IMG/VR virus record: IMGVR_UViG_3300036820_000550
Span: 1 to 49,322 of that record
Source of the DNA: a virus
Length of the DNA stretch: 49,322 nt
Reading direction: 5' to 3' (one strand)
Shown here piece by piece: positions 29,904-36,711 of the stretch (positions are counted from its first letter, which is position 1; the number at the start of each line of letters is the position of its first letter). Below the pieces are notes generated by a model. It did not search any database. It had not been told where the DNA came from and was given only the letters and a program-made list of their open reading frames with translations. Made by a program: the position numbers and the translations under genes.

Positions 29904-30128
29904 GTGAGGACTCACGGCAAGTGGAGCACGTACAACGCCGGCTGCCACTGCACCGAGTGCAGAACGGTCAGTGCGGAAAGAGCCAGGACTAGAAGGGACA
30001 GCGGTAGACCGCCGGTCCATGGTCTGTCCGGCTACATGAACTACCACTGCAAGTGCGAGATCTGCCGAGCTGCTGGTTCGGTCTGGAACGCCGCGAACTA
30101 CCGGGCTCGGAAAAGTAGACTGATTTAG
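29904..30128 (+). CDS. Small Cys-pair protein (HGxxxxYxxGCxCxxC type)
   Basis: 74 residues from GTG 29904, one base after the tRNA-Lys discriminator; a GTG at 29895 lies inside the tRNA. THGKWSTYNAGCHCTECR and HGLSGYMNYHCKCEICRAA are two copies of a short zinc-binding repeat seen in many actinophage small proteins. It is possibly a nucleic-acid-binding adapter. No ribosome-binding site is visible, so its mRNA may be leaderless after tRNA processing. Confidence 0.75.
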   Translation: MRTHGKWSTYNAGCHCTECRTVSAERARTRRDSGRPPVHGLSGYMNYHCKCEICRAAGSVWNAANYRARKSRLI

Positions 30129-30129
30129 A

Positions 30130-30203
30130 GCGCCGTTAGCTCAAGCGGATAGAGCGACTGCCTTCTAAGCAGCAGGTTCTGGGTTCGAGTCCCGGGCGGC
30201 GTA
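30130..30203 (+). tRNA. tRNA-Arg(TCT)
   Basis: Acceptor GCGCCGT/GCGGCGT, loop CTTCTAA, T-arm CTGGG TTCGAGT CCCGG. Confidence 0.95.
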
Positions 30204-30235
30204 CAGACGTGGTATAGTTCTAGTGTTAGATGTTA

Positions 30236-30308
30236 GGCCCCATGGTAGATGATGGTAGTACACCACCCTTTCAAGGTGGGGAACCGGGTTCCAGTCCCGG
30301 TGGGGCCA
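30236..30308 (+). tRNA. tRNA-Glu(TTC)
   Basis: Acceptor GGCCCCA/TGGGGCC, loop CTTTCAA, T-loop TTCCAGT. Confidence 0.96.
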
Positions 30309-30382
30309 CGCGGGGTAGTGGAGTTAGGTACCATTCTGGGCTCATAATCCAGAGGTCGTCGGTTCAAATCCGGCCCCCGCTA
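30309..30382 (+). tRNA. tRNA-Met(CAT), initiator-like
   Basis: It starts CGCGGGG and ends CCCCGCTA, so the first pair is a C-T mismatch, as in initiator tRNAs (C-A mismatch in E. coli). Anticodon stem CTGGG/TCCAG, loop CTCATAA. It starts directly after the discriminator of tRNA-Glu, so the usual C after that discriminator is its own first base. Confidence 0.85.
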
Positions 30383-30469
30383 CTAGAGGTGGCTCGGCTT
30401 TTCGATAGAGCCGAGTGCGTAGGGCTGCGCGTGGGTTGCTGCTTACCACGGCCTCAGAAGCAGCTTTAA

Positions 30470-30542
30470 TCCGGTGTAGCTCAATTGGCAGAGCGTCCGC
30501 CTGTTAAGCGGAAGCGTGACAGTTCAAGTCTGTCCGCCGGAG
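30470..30542 (+). tRNA. tRNA-Asn(GTT)
   Basis: Acceptor TCCGGTG/CGCCGGA, loop CTGTTAA, T-arm GACAG TTCAAGT CTGTC, discriminator G. Confidence 0.97.
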
Positions 30543-30585
30543 CGGGGAAGGATGGTTCTGGCGAGTCATCCTTTCACCATCTAGA

Positions 30586-30661
30586 GGGGTCGTAGCTCAG
30601 CTCGGCCTAGAGCGCTGCCCTGTCAAGGCAGAGGTCACGGGTTCAAATCCCGCCGATCCCG
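30586..30661 (+). tRNA. tRNA-Asp(GTC)
   Basis: Acceptor GGGGTCG/CGATCCC, loop CTGTCAA, discriminator G. Confidence 0.96.
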
Positions 30662-30728
30662 CTAGTATGATGAGTAGTCTAGCCAGACCACTCCAGGAGA
30701 CACGGCTGTACCTGGCATCATACTGCCT

Positions 30729-30802
30729 GGCCGGTTAGCTCAGCCTGGGAGAGCACTTCCCTGACACGGAGGGGGCCGGGGGTTCAAACCCCTCACTGGC
30801 CA
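30729..30802 (+). tRNA. tRNA-Val(GAC)
   Basis: Acceptor GGCCGGT/ACTGGCC, loop CTGACAC, T-loop TTCAAAC. Confidence 0.95.
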
Positions 30803-30804
30803 CG

Positions 30805-30900
30805 ATGAAAGACTACATCATCACCATCGTTATCGGTAGCATCGTTGTAATTGCTTTGTTTGCTCTGCTAGCTCTCGTCATGTACGAACTGCTAGCCTAG
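30805..30900 (+). CDS. 31-aa single-pass membrane peptide
   Basis: ATG lies 2 nt after the tRNA-Val discriminator. The product is MKDYI followed by a hydrophobic helix of about 20 residues (IVIGSIVVIALFALLALVMY) and a short tail. The stop shares its last base with the first base of tRNA-Arg(ACG). No ribosome-binding site is visible. A membrane micro-protein is plausible. Confidence 0.6.
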   Translation: MKDYIITIVIGSIVVIALFALLALVMYELLA

Positions 30901-30972
30901 CGCCCGTAGCTCAACGGATAGAGTGCCTGACTACGGATCAGGAGGCTGGGGGTTCGAGTCCCTCCGGGTGCG
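30900..30972 (+). tRNA. tRNA-Arg(ACG)
   Basis: Acceptor GCGCCCG/CGGGTGC, loop CTACGGA, discriminator G. A34 presumably needs host TadA editing to inosine. Confidence 0.96.
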
Positions 30973-30973
30973 C

Positions 30974-31291
30974 GTGAAGGATGAAAAGGAAGAGAAAAAC
31001 CAGCCGGTCATGTACAGCGTGGAAGCTCACGAGAACACGGGCATCAACATCTACGATCACGGCCGTATCGAGGGGGTGAAATTCATCCTCAATAAGCCGA
31101 TCCCGCTCCCCGGAGGCGGCGTAGCCGAGATCATTGATTTCAGTGGCGTGATGACCGCCATCGAAGGTGAAGATGGCCTTCTTACTCTCGAAGCAGCGAT
31201 CGCCGCATTCCTGGCTCCAGGACTCGATGAACGATCCAAGCCGGTCAGCCTGGAAGAAGAAAAACGAGTCCGAGGTCAGCAGTACAACTAG
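30974..31291 (+). CDS. Hypothetical protein inside the tRNA array
   Basis: 105 residues from GTG 30974, one base after the tRNA-Arg discriminator; ATG 31010 is an alternative. The sequence (INIYDHGRIEGVKFILNKPIPLPGGGVAEIIDFSG) is beta-rich, followed by an acidic helix. No family recognised. It ends 6 nt before tRNA-Val(CAC). Confidence 0.7.
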   Translation: MKDEKEEKNQPVMYSVEAHENTGINIYDHGRIEGVKFILNKPIPLPGGGVAEIIDFSGVMTAIEGEDGLLTLEAAIAAFLAPGLDERSKPVSLEEEKRVRGQQYN

Positions 31292-31297
31292 ATAAGA

Positions 31298-31369
31298 GGG
31301 TGATTGGCTCAGCGGAAGAGCGCCTCGTCCACACCGAGGAAGTCACTGGTTCGATCCCAGTATCGCCCA
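31298..31369 (+). tRNA. tRNA-Val(CAC)
   Basis: Acceptor GGGTGAT/ATCGCCC, stem CCTCG/CGAGG, loop TCCACAC. Position 33 is C instead of the near-universal T. Confidence 0.93.
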
Positions 31370-31370
31370 C

Positions 31371-31853
31371 ATGATGGAAAAGGAAGAGAAGGACGATACA
31401 TTCACTCAACTCGGTGAAATATGCTCCTGTGGCCACCTATTCGACGGCCACATCGTGATGGCATATGACGACCCGCTTGATGGCGGGCTCATGCTATGCC
31501 AGGAGCTGGAGACCTGCGAATGCGTCAAAACCTGGTCTCTACAGGGCCGGGAAACCACCGTTAACACGGTGATGCCTCCGGGCCACGTGATTGCCGAGTA
31601 CCGGCAGCAGCTGATCGTACAGCGGCAGGCGGAAGAGGTGATAGATGGAACGGCGACATGGACTGGTAGCTCAGTAGGGAGAGCACCGGCTTTACAAGCC
31701 GGGGGTCGTGGGTTCGAGCCCCTCCCGGTCCACGGTGGATGTAGCTCAGTCAGGTCAGAGCGCCGGGTCGTGGCCCCGGAGGCCGCGGGTTCAAATCTCG
31801 TCATTCACCCCAAGGGCAGTTGGAGCAGTCTGGCCGACCTCACCTGTCTGTAA
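31371..31853 (+). CDS. Hypothetical protein whose frame runs into tRNA genes
   Basis: ATG lies one base after the tRNA-Val(CAC) discriminator. About 95 residues are protein-like: ICSCGHLFDGH, CQELETCECVKTW, then a Gln-rich helix. The frame then continues without a stop through tRNA-Val(TAC) and tRNA-His and ends at the TAA in the anticodon loop of tRNA-Tyr. Processing of those tRNAs would leave a non-stop message near codon 96. The functional C-terminus is therefore unclear. Confidence 0.55.
   Translation: MMEKEEKDDTFTQLGEICSCGHLFDGHIVMAYDDPLDGGLMLCQELETCECVKTWSLQGRETTVNTVMPPGHVIAEYRQQLIVQRQAEEVIDGTATWTGSSVGRAPALQAGGRGFEPLPVHGGCSSVRSERRVVAPEAAGSNLVIHPKGSWSSLADLTCL
31660..31732 (+). tRNA. tRNA-Val(TAC)
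   Basis: Acceptor GGACTGG/CCGGTCC, loop TTTACAA, T-stem with one T-T mismatch, T-loop TTCGAGC. Confidence 0.93.
31734..31812 (+). tRNA. tRNA-His(GTG)
   Basis: Extra 5' G (31734) opposite C73, the His hallmark. Acceptor GTGGATG/CATTCAC, loop TCGTGGC with C at position 33, encoded CCA 31810-31812. Confidence 0.93.
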
Positions 31854-31894
31854 AACAGGCATCCCACACGGTGGTTCAAATCCACCACTGCCCA
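31814..31894 (+). tRNA. tRNA-Tyr(GTA)
   Basis: Acceptor GGGCAGT/ACTGCCC, loop CTGTAAA, long variable region, T-arm GGTGG TTCAAAT CCACC. Confidence 0.95.
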
Positions 31895-31895
31895 C

Positions 31896-32024
31896 GTGCA
31901 AAACGATGAGAATGTCCTAGAGACTTTCGCGGAACGGGTGAAAGAGAATCTGCGCTGGCTCAAGGAAAACAGCGAGCGCTACGGGAAGCGTCACGCCTTC
32001 CATGATGCTGCTGACCGGGCTTAG
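31896..32024 (+). CDS. 42-aa helical protein
   Basis: GTG lies one base after the tRNA-Tyr discriminator. The product VQNDENVLETFAERVKENLR and onward is a single amphipathic, charged helix with good codon character. No ribosome-binding site is visible. A second overlapping frame, ATG 32002 to TAA 32085 (27 aa), bridges to the next gene and may couple translation. Confidence 0.55.
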   Translation: MQNDENVLETFAERVKENLRWLKENSERYGKRHAFHDAADRA

Positions 32025-32077
32025 CTATCAGCAAATCGAAGATCTTGGCGGTATCGCGGAGGAATTAGAGGGGAACG

Positions 32078-32425
32078 ATGATTAAGAACTGGAAGAGAAG
32101 GATTATCTTCATCGCTCCGCAGTGGCGAGCCAGTGACTTCAAGAATAACTGGTGGCGAGTCTGGTATAAGCACGCTTGCGATGAGTATGGGAACTGCTCA
32201 CAGCAGCTCATCTTTGCGCTACTCGGTGGCGTCGAGGTCTTCCCGTTTCCGCACTTCCAGGAAGATATCAAACTCCCGGAACCCGGCGAGAATGACTGGG
32301 TAGACCGGGTGTACTGGAAAGAAATCATCGGTGGCGGAGTACTTACCAATGAGGAACGCGCTCGTATCGACCAGCGAAAAGTATCGATGCCCGGTAGCTC
32401 AGTGGATAGAGCACCTGCCTCCTAA
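32078..32425 (+). CDS. Hypothetical protein ending inside tRNA-Arg(CCT)
   Basis: ATG 32078 after GAGGGGAACG. About 103 residues are protein-like, with many aromatic residues (WRVWYKHACDEYGNC, FPFPHF, WVDRVYWKE). The last 12 codons and the TAA lie inside tRNA-Arg(CCT), the stop being in its anticodon loop CTCCTAA. No stop occurs before the tRNA, so the message is cut without a stop if the tRNA is processed. No family recognised. Confidence 0.65.
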   Translation: MIKNWKRRIIFIAPQWRASDFKNNWWRVWYKHACDEYGNCSQQLIFALLGGVEVFPFPHFQEDIKLPEPGENDWVDRVYWKEIIGGGVLTNEERARIDQRKVSMPGSSVDRAPAS

Positions 32426-32460
32426 GCAGGGGGTCCCGCGTTCAAGTCGCGGTCGGGCAG
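32388..32460 (+). tRNA. tRNA-Arg(CCT)
   Basis: Acceptor TGCCCGG/TCGGGCA, loop CTCCTAA, T-arm CCGCG TTCAAGT CGCGG, discriminator G. Confidence 0.96.
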
Positions 32461-32463
32461 CTT

Positions 32464-32561
32464 GCAGTTCACCTTTCTTCAAAGCCCTCCCCAGGCAGTT
32501 CCAGTAACGATACCGGGCTGCCTCTCCCAAAGCAACACGCCGAGAAGTAAAGGTGAACTGC
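32464..32561. repeat. 13-bp perfect inverted repeat enclosing 72 nt
   Basis: GCAGTTCACCTTT (32464-32476) and AAAGGTGAACTGC (32549-32561) pair perfectly. The inside contains AGGCAG/CTGCCT. It fills the gap between two tRNA-Arg genes. A folded RNA or a small mobile-element remnant. Confidence 0.75.
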
Positions 32562-32566
32562 TTAAA

Positions 32567-32639
32567 GCCTTCGTGGCGCAGCGGATAGCGCACCGGGTTC
32601 CGAACCCGGGGGTCAGGGGTTCGAGCCCCCTCGAAGGCG
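32567..32639 (+). tRNA. tRNA-Arg(CCG)
   Basis: Acceptor GCCTTCG/CGAAGGC, loop TTCCGAA, discriminator G. Confidence 0.97.
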
Positions 32640-32727
32640 CGGAAGAGAGTTCGCTGCCAGTTGGCACAGGATTCTTACTGCAAAGAGGTGCAACGCCCTC
32701 GACTCCAGATCAGCGAGCTTTTTTCAC

Positions 32728-32798
32728 GGCAGTATGGCCGAGTAGCTAGGCACGCGCCTGCAAAGCGCGGTACACCGGTTCAATTCCGGTTACTGCCT
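32728..32798 (+). tRNA. tRNA-Cys(GCA)
   Basis: Acceptor GGCAGTA/TACTGCC, loop CTGCAAA, discriminator T as expected for Cys. Last tRNA of the array. Confidence 0.96.
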
Positions 32799-32816
32799 CT
32801 TTTGAGCTAAGACCTG

Positions 32817-32846
32817 TTTACACAGCCAGCAGCTGACTGGTATGGT
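32817..32846 (+). promoter_or_regulatory. Promoter TTTACA-N18-TATGGT
   Basis: The -35 (32817-32822) and -10 (32841-32846) are 18 nt apart, one more than in the other family members. It drives the AAA+ ATPase gene. Confidence 0.7.
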
Positions 32847-32901
32847 TCTACAGTCTCAGCCAAAAACAGGGGAAATAGACCAGAATGTGAAGGGAAGGCG
32901 A

Positions 32902-34398
32902 ATGGCAGCGAATCTTGAGCAGATTCTTGGCACACTGCTGGCACAATCTCAGCAGGGAAAGAGTTCGGACCAACTGGCTCGCGAGGAAGTTCTCTCGCGG
33001 CTAGACCAGCTTGGTGCTCGCGTGACCAGCGATGAGTCAGTTGTCTACGAAGGGACGCGGATCGTCCTTCCGACGGTTATGGAGGGAAACCTTTCCGAGG
33101 CGATCAAGTATCTGACCGCCGTCAAGAAAAACGAAGAAGAGGCTCACCAGTTCTCACGTGAGTTCCCGTACCGGCCGTGGGACGGCGCCGCCGCGTTCAG
33201 CCGTGCGATGCAGCGCGTTTTCGGCACTAGCGGCACCGGTAAGGCCACATTCAGCTTCTTCGGCAAGCAGCCGCCACAGCTGATCAGCATCCCGGTCGGG
33301 CTGAACCAGCAGATTCAGGTTCCCTGGGGAGAGGTAAGCTTCTCCCAGCTCGATGCAACGTTCGAACTATGCGTCAGCATGTCGGACGAGCACGGCCTTA
33401 TCTTCATGCTCTCGGTCGTCGCACCACGAAAGCACCGCCGGCGCATCGAGGGCTTCATGGATGTCGTTGCCGACGAGCTCTTGCAGCGGAGCATCTACCG
33501 CGGCCAGATGGTCAACGCGGCCGAGCACCCAGGATTCATCAACCCGTACTCGGTCCGTGAAGACCAGGTAGTCTACAGCGAAGAGGTGATGACCCAGCTC
33601 CGAGCCAACCTCTGGACCGTGATCGAGCACGCCGAGTGGTACCGCGACATCGGCAAGTCACTGAAGCGAGCTGTTCTCCTCGAAGGCCCGTACGGCTCCG
33701 GGAAGAGCCTCGCCGGTGTGCTCACTGCCCAGCGGGCGGTGCAGAACGGGTGGACGTTCATCCTAGTCCGTGCCGGTGAGGATCCGTACGCCGCGCTGAA
33801 GACGGCCCGGCTGTACGCTCCCGCGGTGGTCTGGGTGGAAGACATCGACGTGCTGGTCGCGAACAAGCCTCGCGAAGAAGTGACCAGGCTCCTCGACGCG
33901 CTGGACTCGGTGTCGAACAAGGGAGCCGAGGTCGTGGCTGGGTACACGACTAACTTCCCCGGGGTCATCGACCGAGCCGTGCTCCGGCCCGGCCGGCTGG
34001 ATGCGGTCATCCACATCGGCAAGCTAGACAAAGCTGGCATCGAGCGGCTCATCCGTGCCAGCATCCCGGTTCAGCTTCTTGGAGACATTGACTACGCTCA
34101 GACCGGCGAAGCTTTTGACGGTTTCCTGCCGGCCTTCGTGGTCGAAGCCGCTGAACGGGCGATCCGTTACGCGGTAGCACGGACCGACGGCCACCCGGAC
34201 GTCATCCTGACCGACGACCTGGTACATGCTGCCGAGGGCTTGCGGCCTCAGCTGGACATGTCGTCTGCAGCCGGCGAGGCCACCCACGGTACCTCGACCA
34301 TCGAGACTCGGATCGAGGGCGCGTTCGTCAGCGTTCTTGAGCGAGCCAAGTTCGCAGGCTACTCGATCGAAGTTGAGGGTGGCAATGGGAAGCACTAG
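32902..34398 (+). CDS. AAA+ ATPase
   Basis: 498 residues from ATG 32902, behind AAGGGAAGGCGA; the longer frame has no site. The AAA+ core lies in the C-terminal half: Walker A GPYGSGKS, Walker B VVWVEDID, sensor 1 TTNFPG, and an arginine-finger segment RAVLRPGRLD typical of the classic AAA (FtsH/proteasomal ATPase) clade. The N-terminal 200 residues are a separate domain. It probably remodels or unfolds a protein target. It is a single-gene unit, followed by an AGCNN array and a strong terminator. Confidence 0.88.
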   Translation: MAANLEQILGTLLAQSQQGKSSDQLAREEVLSRLDQLGARVTSDESVVYEGTRIVLPTVMEGNLSEAIKYLTAVKKNEEEAHQFSREFPYRPWDGAAAFSRAMQRVFGTSGTGKATFSFFGKQPPQLISIPVGLNQQIQVPWGEVSFSQLDATFELCVSMSDEHGLIFMLSVVAPRKHRRRIEGFMDVVADELLQRSIYRGQMVNAAEHPGFINPYSVREDQVVYSEEVMTQLRANLWTVIEHAEWYRDIGKSLKRAVLLEGPYGSGKSLAGVLTAQRAVQNGWTFILVRAGEDPYAALKTARLYAPAVVWVEDIDVLVANKPREEVTRLLDALDSVSNKGAEVVAGYTTNFPGVIDRAVLRPGRLDAVIHIGKLDKAGIERLIRASIPVQLLGDIDYAQTGEAFDGFLPAFVVEAAERAIRYAVARTDGHPDVILTDDLVHAAEGLRPQLDMSSAAGEATHGTSTIETRIEGAFVSVLERAKFAGYSIEVEGGNGKH

Positions 34399-34516
34399 CA
34401 TAGCAAAGTCCAGCGTAGTTCAGCAGAGTACAGCGCAGTGAAGCAGAGTGAAGCCCAGCGAAGCATAGTACAGTATAGCTAAACGTAGCTTAGTAGAGCA
34501 CAGCCAAGCACAGCAC
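34394..34516. repeat. AGCNN/AGTNN pentamer array (locus 3)
   Basis: About 24 in-phase 5-nt units of AGC or AGT plus two variable bases. It begins at the stop codon of the AAA+ gene and runs up to the terminator hairpin. Confidence 0.85.
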
Positions 34517-34557
34517 CTACGCGGAGTAGACTTCGGTCTGCTCCGCGTAGTTATTTT
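34517..34557 (+). terminator. Intrinsic terminator with TTCG tetraloop
   Basis: A 15-bp stem (34517-34531 with 34536-34550, one G-T), loop TTCG, followed by TTATTTT. Confidence 0.95.
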
Positions 34558-34577
34558 CAGGTCATGCTGAGAAGGTG

Positions 34578-34606
34578 TTTACAACAGCGACTCACCGTGA
34601 TAGAGT
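34578..34606 (+). promoter_or_regulatory. Promoter TTTACA-N17-TAGAGT
   Basis: The -35 (34578-34583) and -10 (34601-34606) are 17 nt apart, with TGA before the -10. It drives the gene at 34659. Confidence 0.8.
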
Positions 34607-34658
34607 AGCAAACGTAAGCCCGGGAAGGGAAGAGAAAAAAGTAAGGAGATCCACCACC

Positions 34659-35639
34659 ATGACTGCTACGATCGAAGAGCTGATCACCGATCCCACGGCC
34701 ACCGAGACGACCGAGACCGGTCTCCTGGTACCATCCCAGCGGCAGCTGCCCTGGGCCGGTCTCGCAACCGGTACCGCCGACGATGGTGAGAGTCTCAGCA
34801 GCCAGCAGCTGCTGGTCAAAGCCGGTCTCGACTGGGACACTGAGATCCGCCAGATGACTCGCCGGCTGAACGACGGCACCATCGTCGAGCACCCGTGGGC
34901 CCGAGAGACCTACCGCAGCACGGACGAGTATCCACTGGGCGTGGTCCGGGGTCACTACGAGCCGTTCAGCAACCGGGACGCATTTGCCTTCGGCGACAGC
35001 ATCGCCGAGAATGGTCAGGGACGCTGGATCCACGCTGGCGACTACGACAAAGGCGTCCGTATCTTCATGACCATGGAACTGGCCGACTTCACCGTCCTCG
35101 GCGAAGACCCGTACCGGATGTTCCTGTTCCTGCGGACCAGCCACGACGGCGGCACCGGCCTCAACGCATGGATCGTACCGTTCGCGGTCCGCTGCCTGAA
35201 CCAGATGCAGCTGGTCAACGCTCAGCACCAGGGGTCCTTCACCATCCAGCACACCAAGAACATGGCCGTGCGAGCCGAAGAGGCAGCGGAAACGCTCCGC
35301 CAGGTGGTGGAGTACTCAGCCGAGTTCAAGCAGCTCGCTGAGAAGCTGGCAGCCACAACGGTCTCGGATCAGAAGGTCCGCTCGGTGCTGAACCGACTGG
35401 TGCCGGAGGGTCGTGCCCGCCGGGACGACATCATCGCCGACCTCAAGCACAACTATCTGAGTTCCACCACCGTGGAGCCGTATCGCGGCACCGCATACGG
35501 GCTGCTCCAGGCAGTCACCGAGTACTACGACCACGTGAAGCGGTCGTACAGCGACAACGCGAGGTTCCGTTCCATCATGCTCGGTGAAGGCGCTAAGGCC
35601 CGCCAGATGGTCCTCCGCGACCTGGCTCACCTTAACTAA
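34659..35639 (+). CDS. DUF932/TIGR03299-like phage protein
   Basis: 326 residues from ATG 34659 after TAAGGAGAT. Segments such as GVVRGHYEPFSNRDAFAFGD, YDKGVRIFMTMELAD, LLFLRTSHDGG (seen as LFLRTSHDGGTGLNAWIVPF) and VRCLNQMQ match the phage/plasmid-like TIGR03299 / DUF932 family. Its molecular role is unknown; it is often highly expressed in phages and plasmids. It has its own promoter and terminator. Confidence 0.85.
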   Translation: MTATIEELITDPTATETTETGLLVPSQRQLPWAGLATGTADDGESLSSQQLLVKAGLDWDTEIRQMTRRLNDGTIVEHPWARETYRSTDEYPLGVVRGHYEPFSNRDAFAFGDSIAENGQGRWIHAGDYDKGVRIFMTMELADFTVLGEDPYRMFLFLRTSHDGGTGLNAWIVPFAVRCLNQMQLVNAQHQGSFTIQHTKNMAVRAEEAAETLRQVVEYSAEFKQLAEKLAATTVSDQKVRSVLNRLVPEGRARRDDIIADLKHNYLSSTTVEPYRGTAYGLLQAVTEYYDHVKRSYSDNARFRSIMLGEGAKARQMVLRDLAHLN

Positions 35640-35655
35640 GGTGAGTTATCTAAGG

Positions 35656-35706
35656 GGCGAGCAAGCAGCTAGCCGGTTCAGCCGGCCAGGTGCTTGCTCG
35701 CCTTTT
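35656..35706 (+). terminator. Intrinsic terminator
   Basis: GGCGAGCAAGCA (35656-35667) pairs perfectly with TGCTTGCTCGCC (35691-35702), with an inner CCGG/CCGG loop, then TTTT. Confidence 0.9.
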
Positions 35707-35731
35707 CCATATTATCCATAGGAGGTCACCC

Positions 35732-36016
35732 TTGGCGGAAAAAAGATACGGCGGTTTTACCGCGGTAGCACAGGAGCTTACCGCATCGCGGGGACTACTG
35801 GTAACTCGTCAAGGAGTATACGCCTGGTGGCGACGCCGGGACAAGAACAACTTCCCCGACCGGAAGCCAGTTCCCGGCAAGAAACGCGAGCAGTTCGACA
35901 TCGACGAAGTCGTACGCTGGTACAGAAAATATATGTCTATACCACGTCAGGGCCGGAAACGCCCTGAGACGGCTTCGAAGACACCTAAGCAGAAGGAAGG
36001 AGGAATCAGGAAATGA
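35732..36016 (+). CDS. HTH DNA-binding protein
   Basis: 94 residues from TTG 35732, which has the canonical site AGGAGG 6 nt upstream; the longer frame starts inside the terminator. FTAVAQELTASRGLLVTRQG and VYAWWRRRDKNNFPDRK followed by FDIDEVVRWY form a MerR/excisionase-like winged helix. The tail is basic. Probably a transcription regulator. Overlaps the next gene by 4 nt. Confidence 0.75.
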   Translation: MAEKRYGGFTAVAQELTASRGLLVTRQGVYAWWRRRDKNNFPDRKPVPGKKREQFDIDEVVRWYRKYMSIPRQGRKRPETASKTPKQKEGGIRK

Positions 36017-36711
36017 AGAACGAAGAGCTGACCGAGAAATCCGTATCGCCTCAATGCGCGGCCGGGATGCATCCCGCCTGCATCGACTGGGACGGCTGCG
36101 GCTGCCTGGAGTGCCATAAGATCTGCGAGAACCCGCAGTGCCGGCGCCAGTGCCGGAGCCTGTATCTTCAAGAGGATGGAACCGGCGTCTGTGCTACTTG
36201 CTCGCGAGAGCACTCGGATCCGATCACAAAAACCAGCCCGTGTGAGAGCTGCGGCCACCACCGGGCATACCGTCATCCGGGAACCGGCGACGACCGGTTC
36301 CTATGCCCGTCCTGCCATGAAGAAGCCGGGCACCTCCGCCATCAGGTTCCTCATGGAGCCGTTGAGGATGAGCGCCGGTGTTCGTGGTGCCTGAAGGGTC
36401 ACTGCGGGAAATGCCAGGAGATGACTAAGCTGGCCGGAGGCAGCGCATGCCGGTGCCTTCACGGGCAGGAGCCTGCCCGTTCCCCGGCTGAAATCGAGGA
36501 AGCCACCCGCGATGCGCCATGCCCCCAGTGCTGGGCGTATCCTCACGGAGAATGCGGAGTAGCTGCGGGTGGCCAGAAGCAGTCACTCCACTACAAGCGC
36601 TACGAGCGCGCTGCCCGGAAGGGGGTTATCACGGACGCAGAGCTGGCACAGGCTAAAAAGCACGTGCGTGATAGCTATGTAGTGTGGGAAGAGGAAGGAA
36701 CAGCAACATGA
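36013..36711 (+). CDS. Multi-zinc-finger hypothetical protein
   Basis: 232 residues, ATGA overlap with the HTH gene. At least eight Cys pairs (CGCLECHKIC, CRRQC, CATC, CESCGHH, CPSCHEE, CSWCLKGHCGKC, CRCLHG, CPQCWAYPHGEC) suggest four or more zinc sites. The C-terminal 50 residues are helical and charged. DNA-, RNA- or protein-binding role unknown. It overlaps the phosphoesterase start by 4 nt. Confidence 0.75.
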   Translation: MKNEELTEKSVSPQCAAGMHPACIDWDGCGCLECHKICENPQCRRQCRSLYLQEDGTGVCATCSREHSDPITKTSPCESCGHHRAYRHPGTGDDRFLCPSCHEEAGHLRHQVPHGAVEDERRCSWCLKGHCGKCQEMTKLAGGSACRCLHGQEPARSPAEIEEATRDAPCPQCWAYPHGECGVAAGGQKQSLHYKRYERAARKGVITDAELAQAKKHVRDSYVVWEEEGTAT

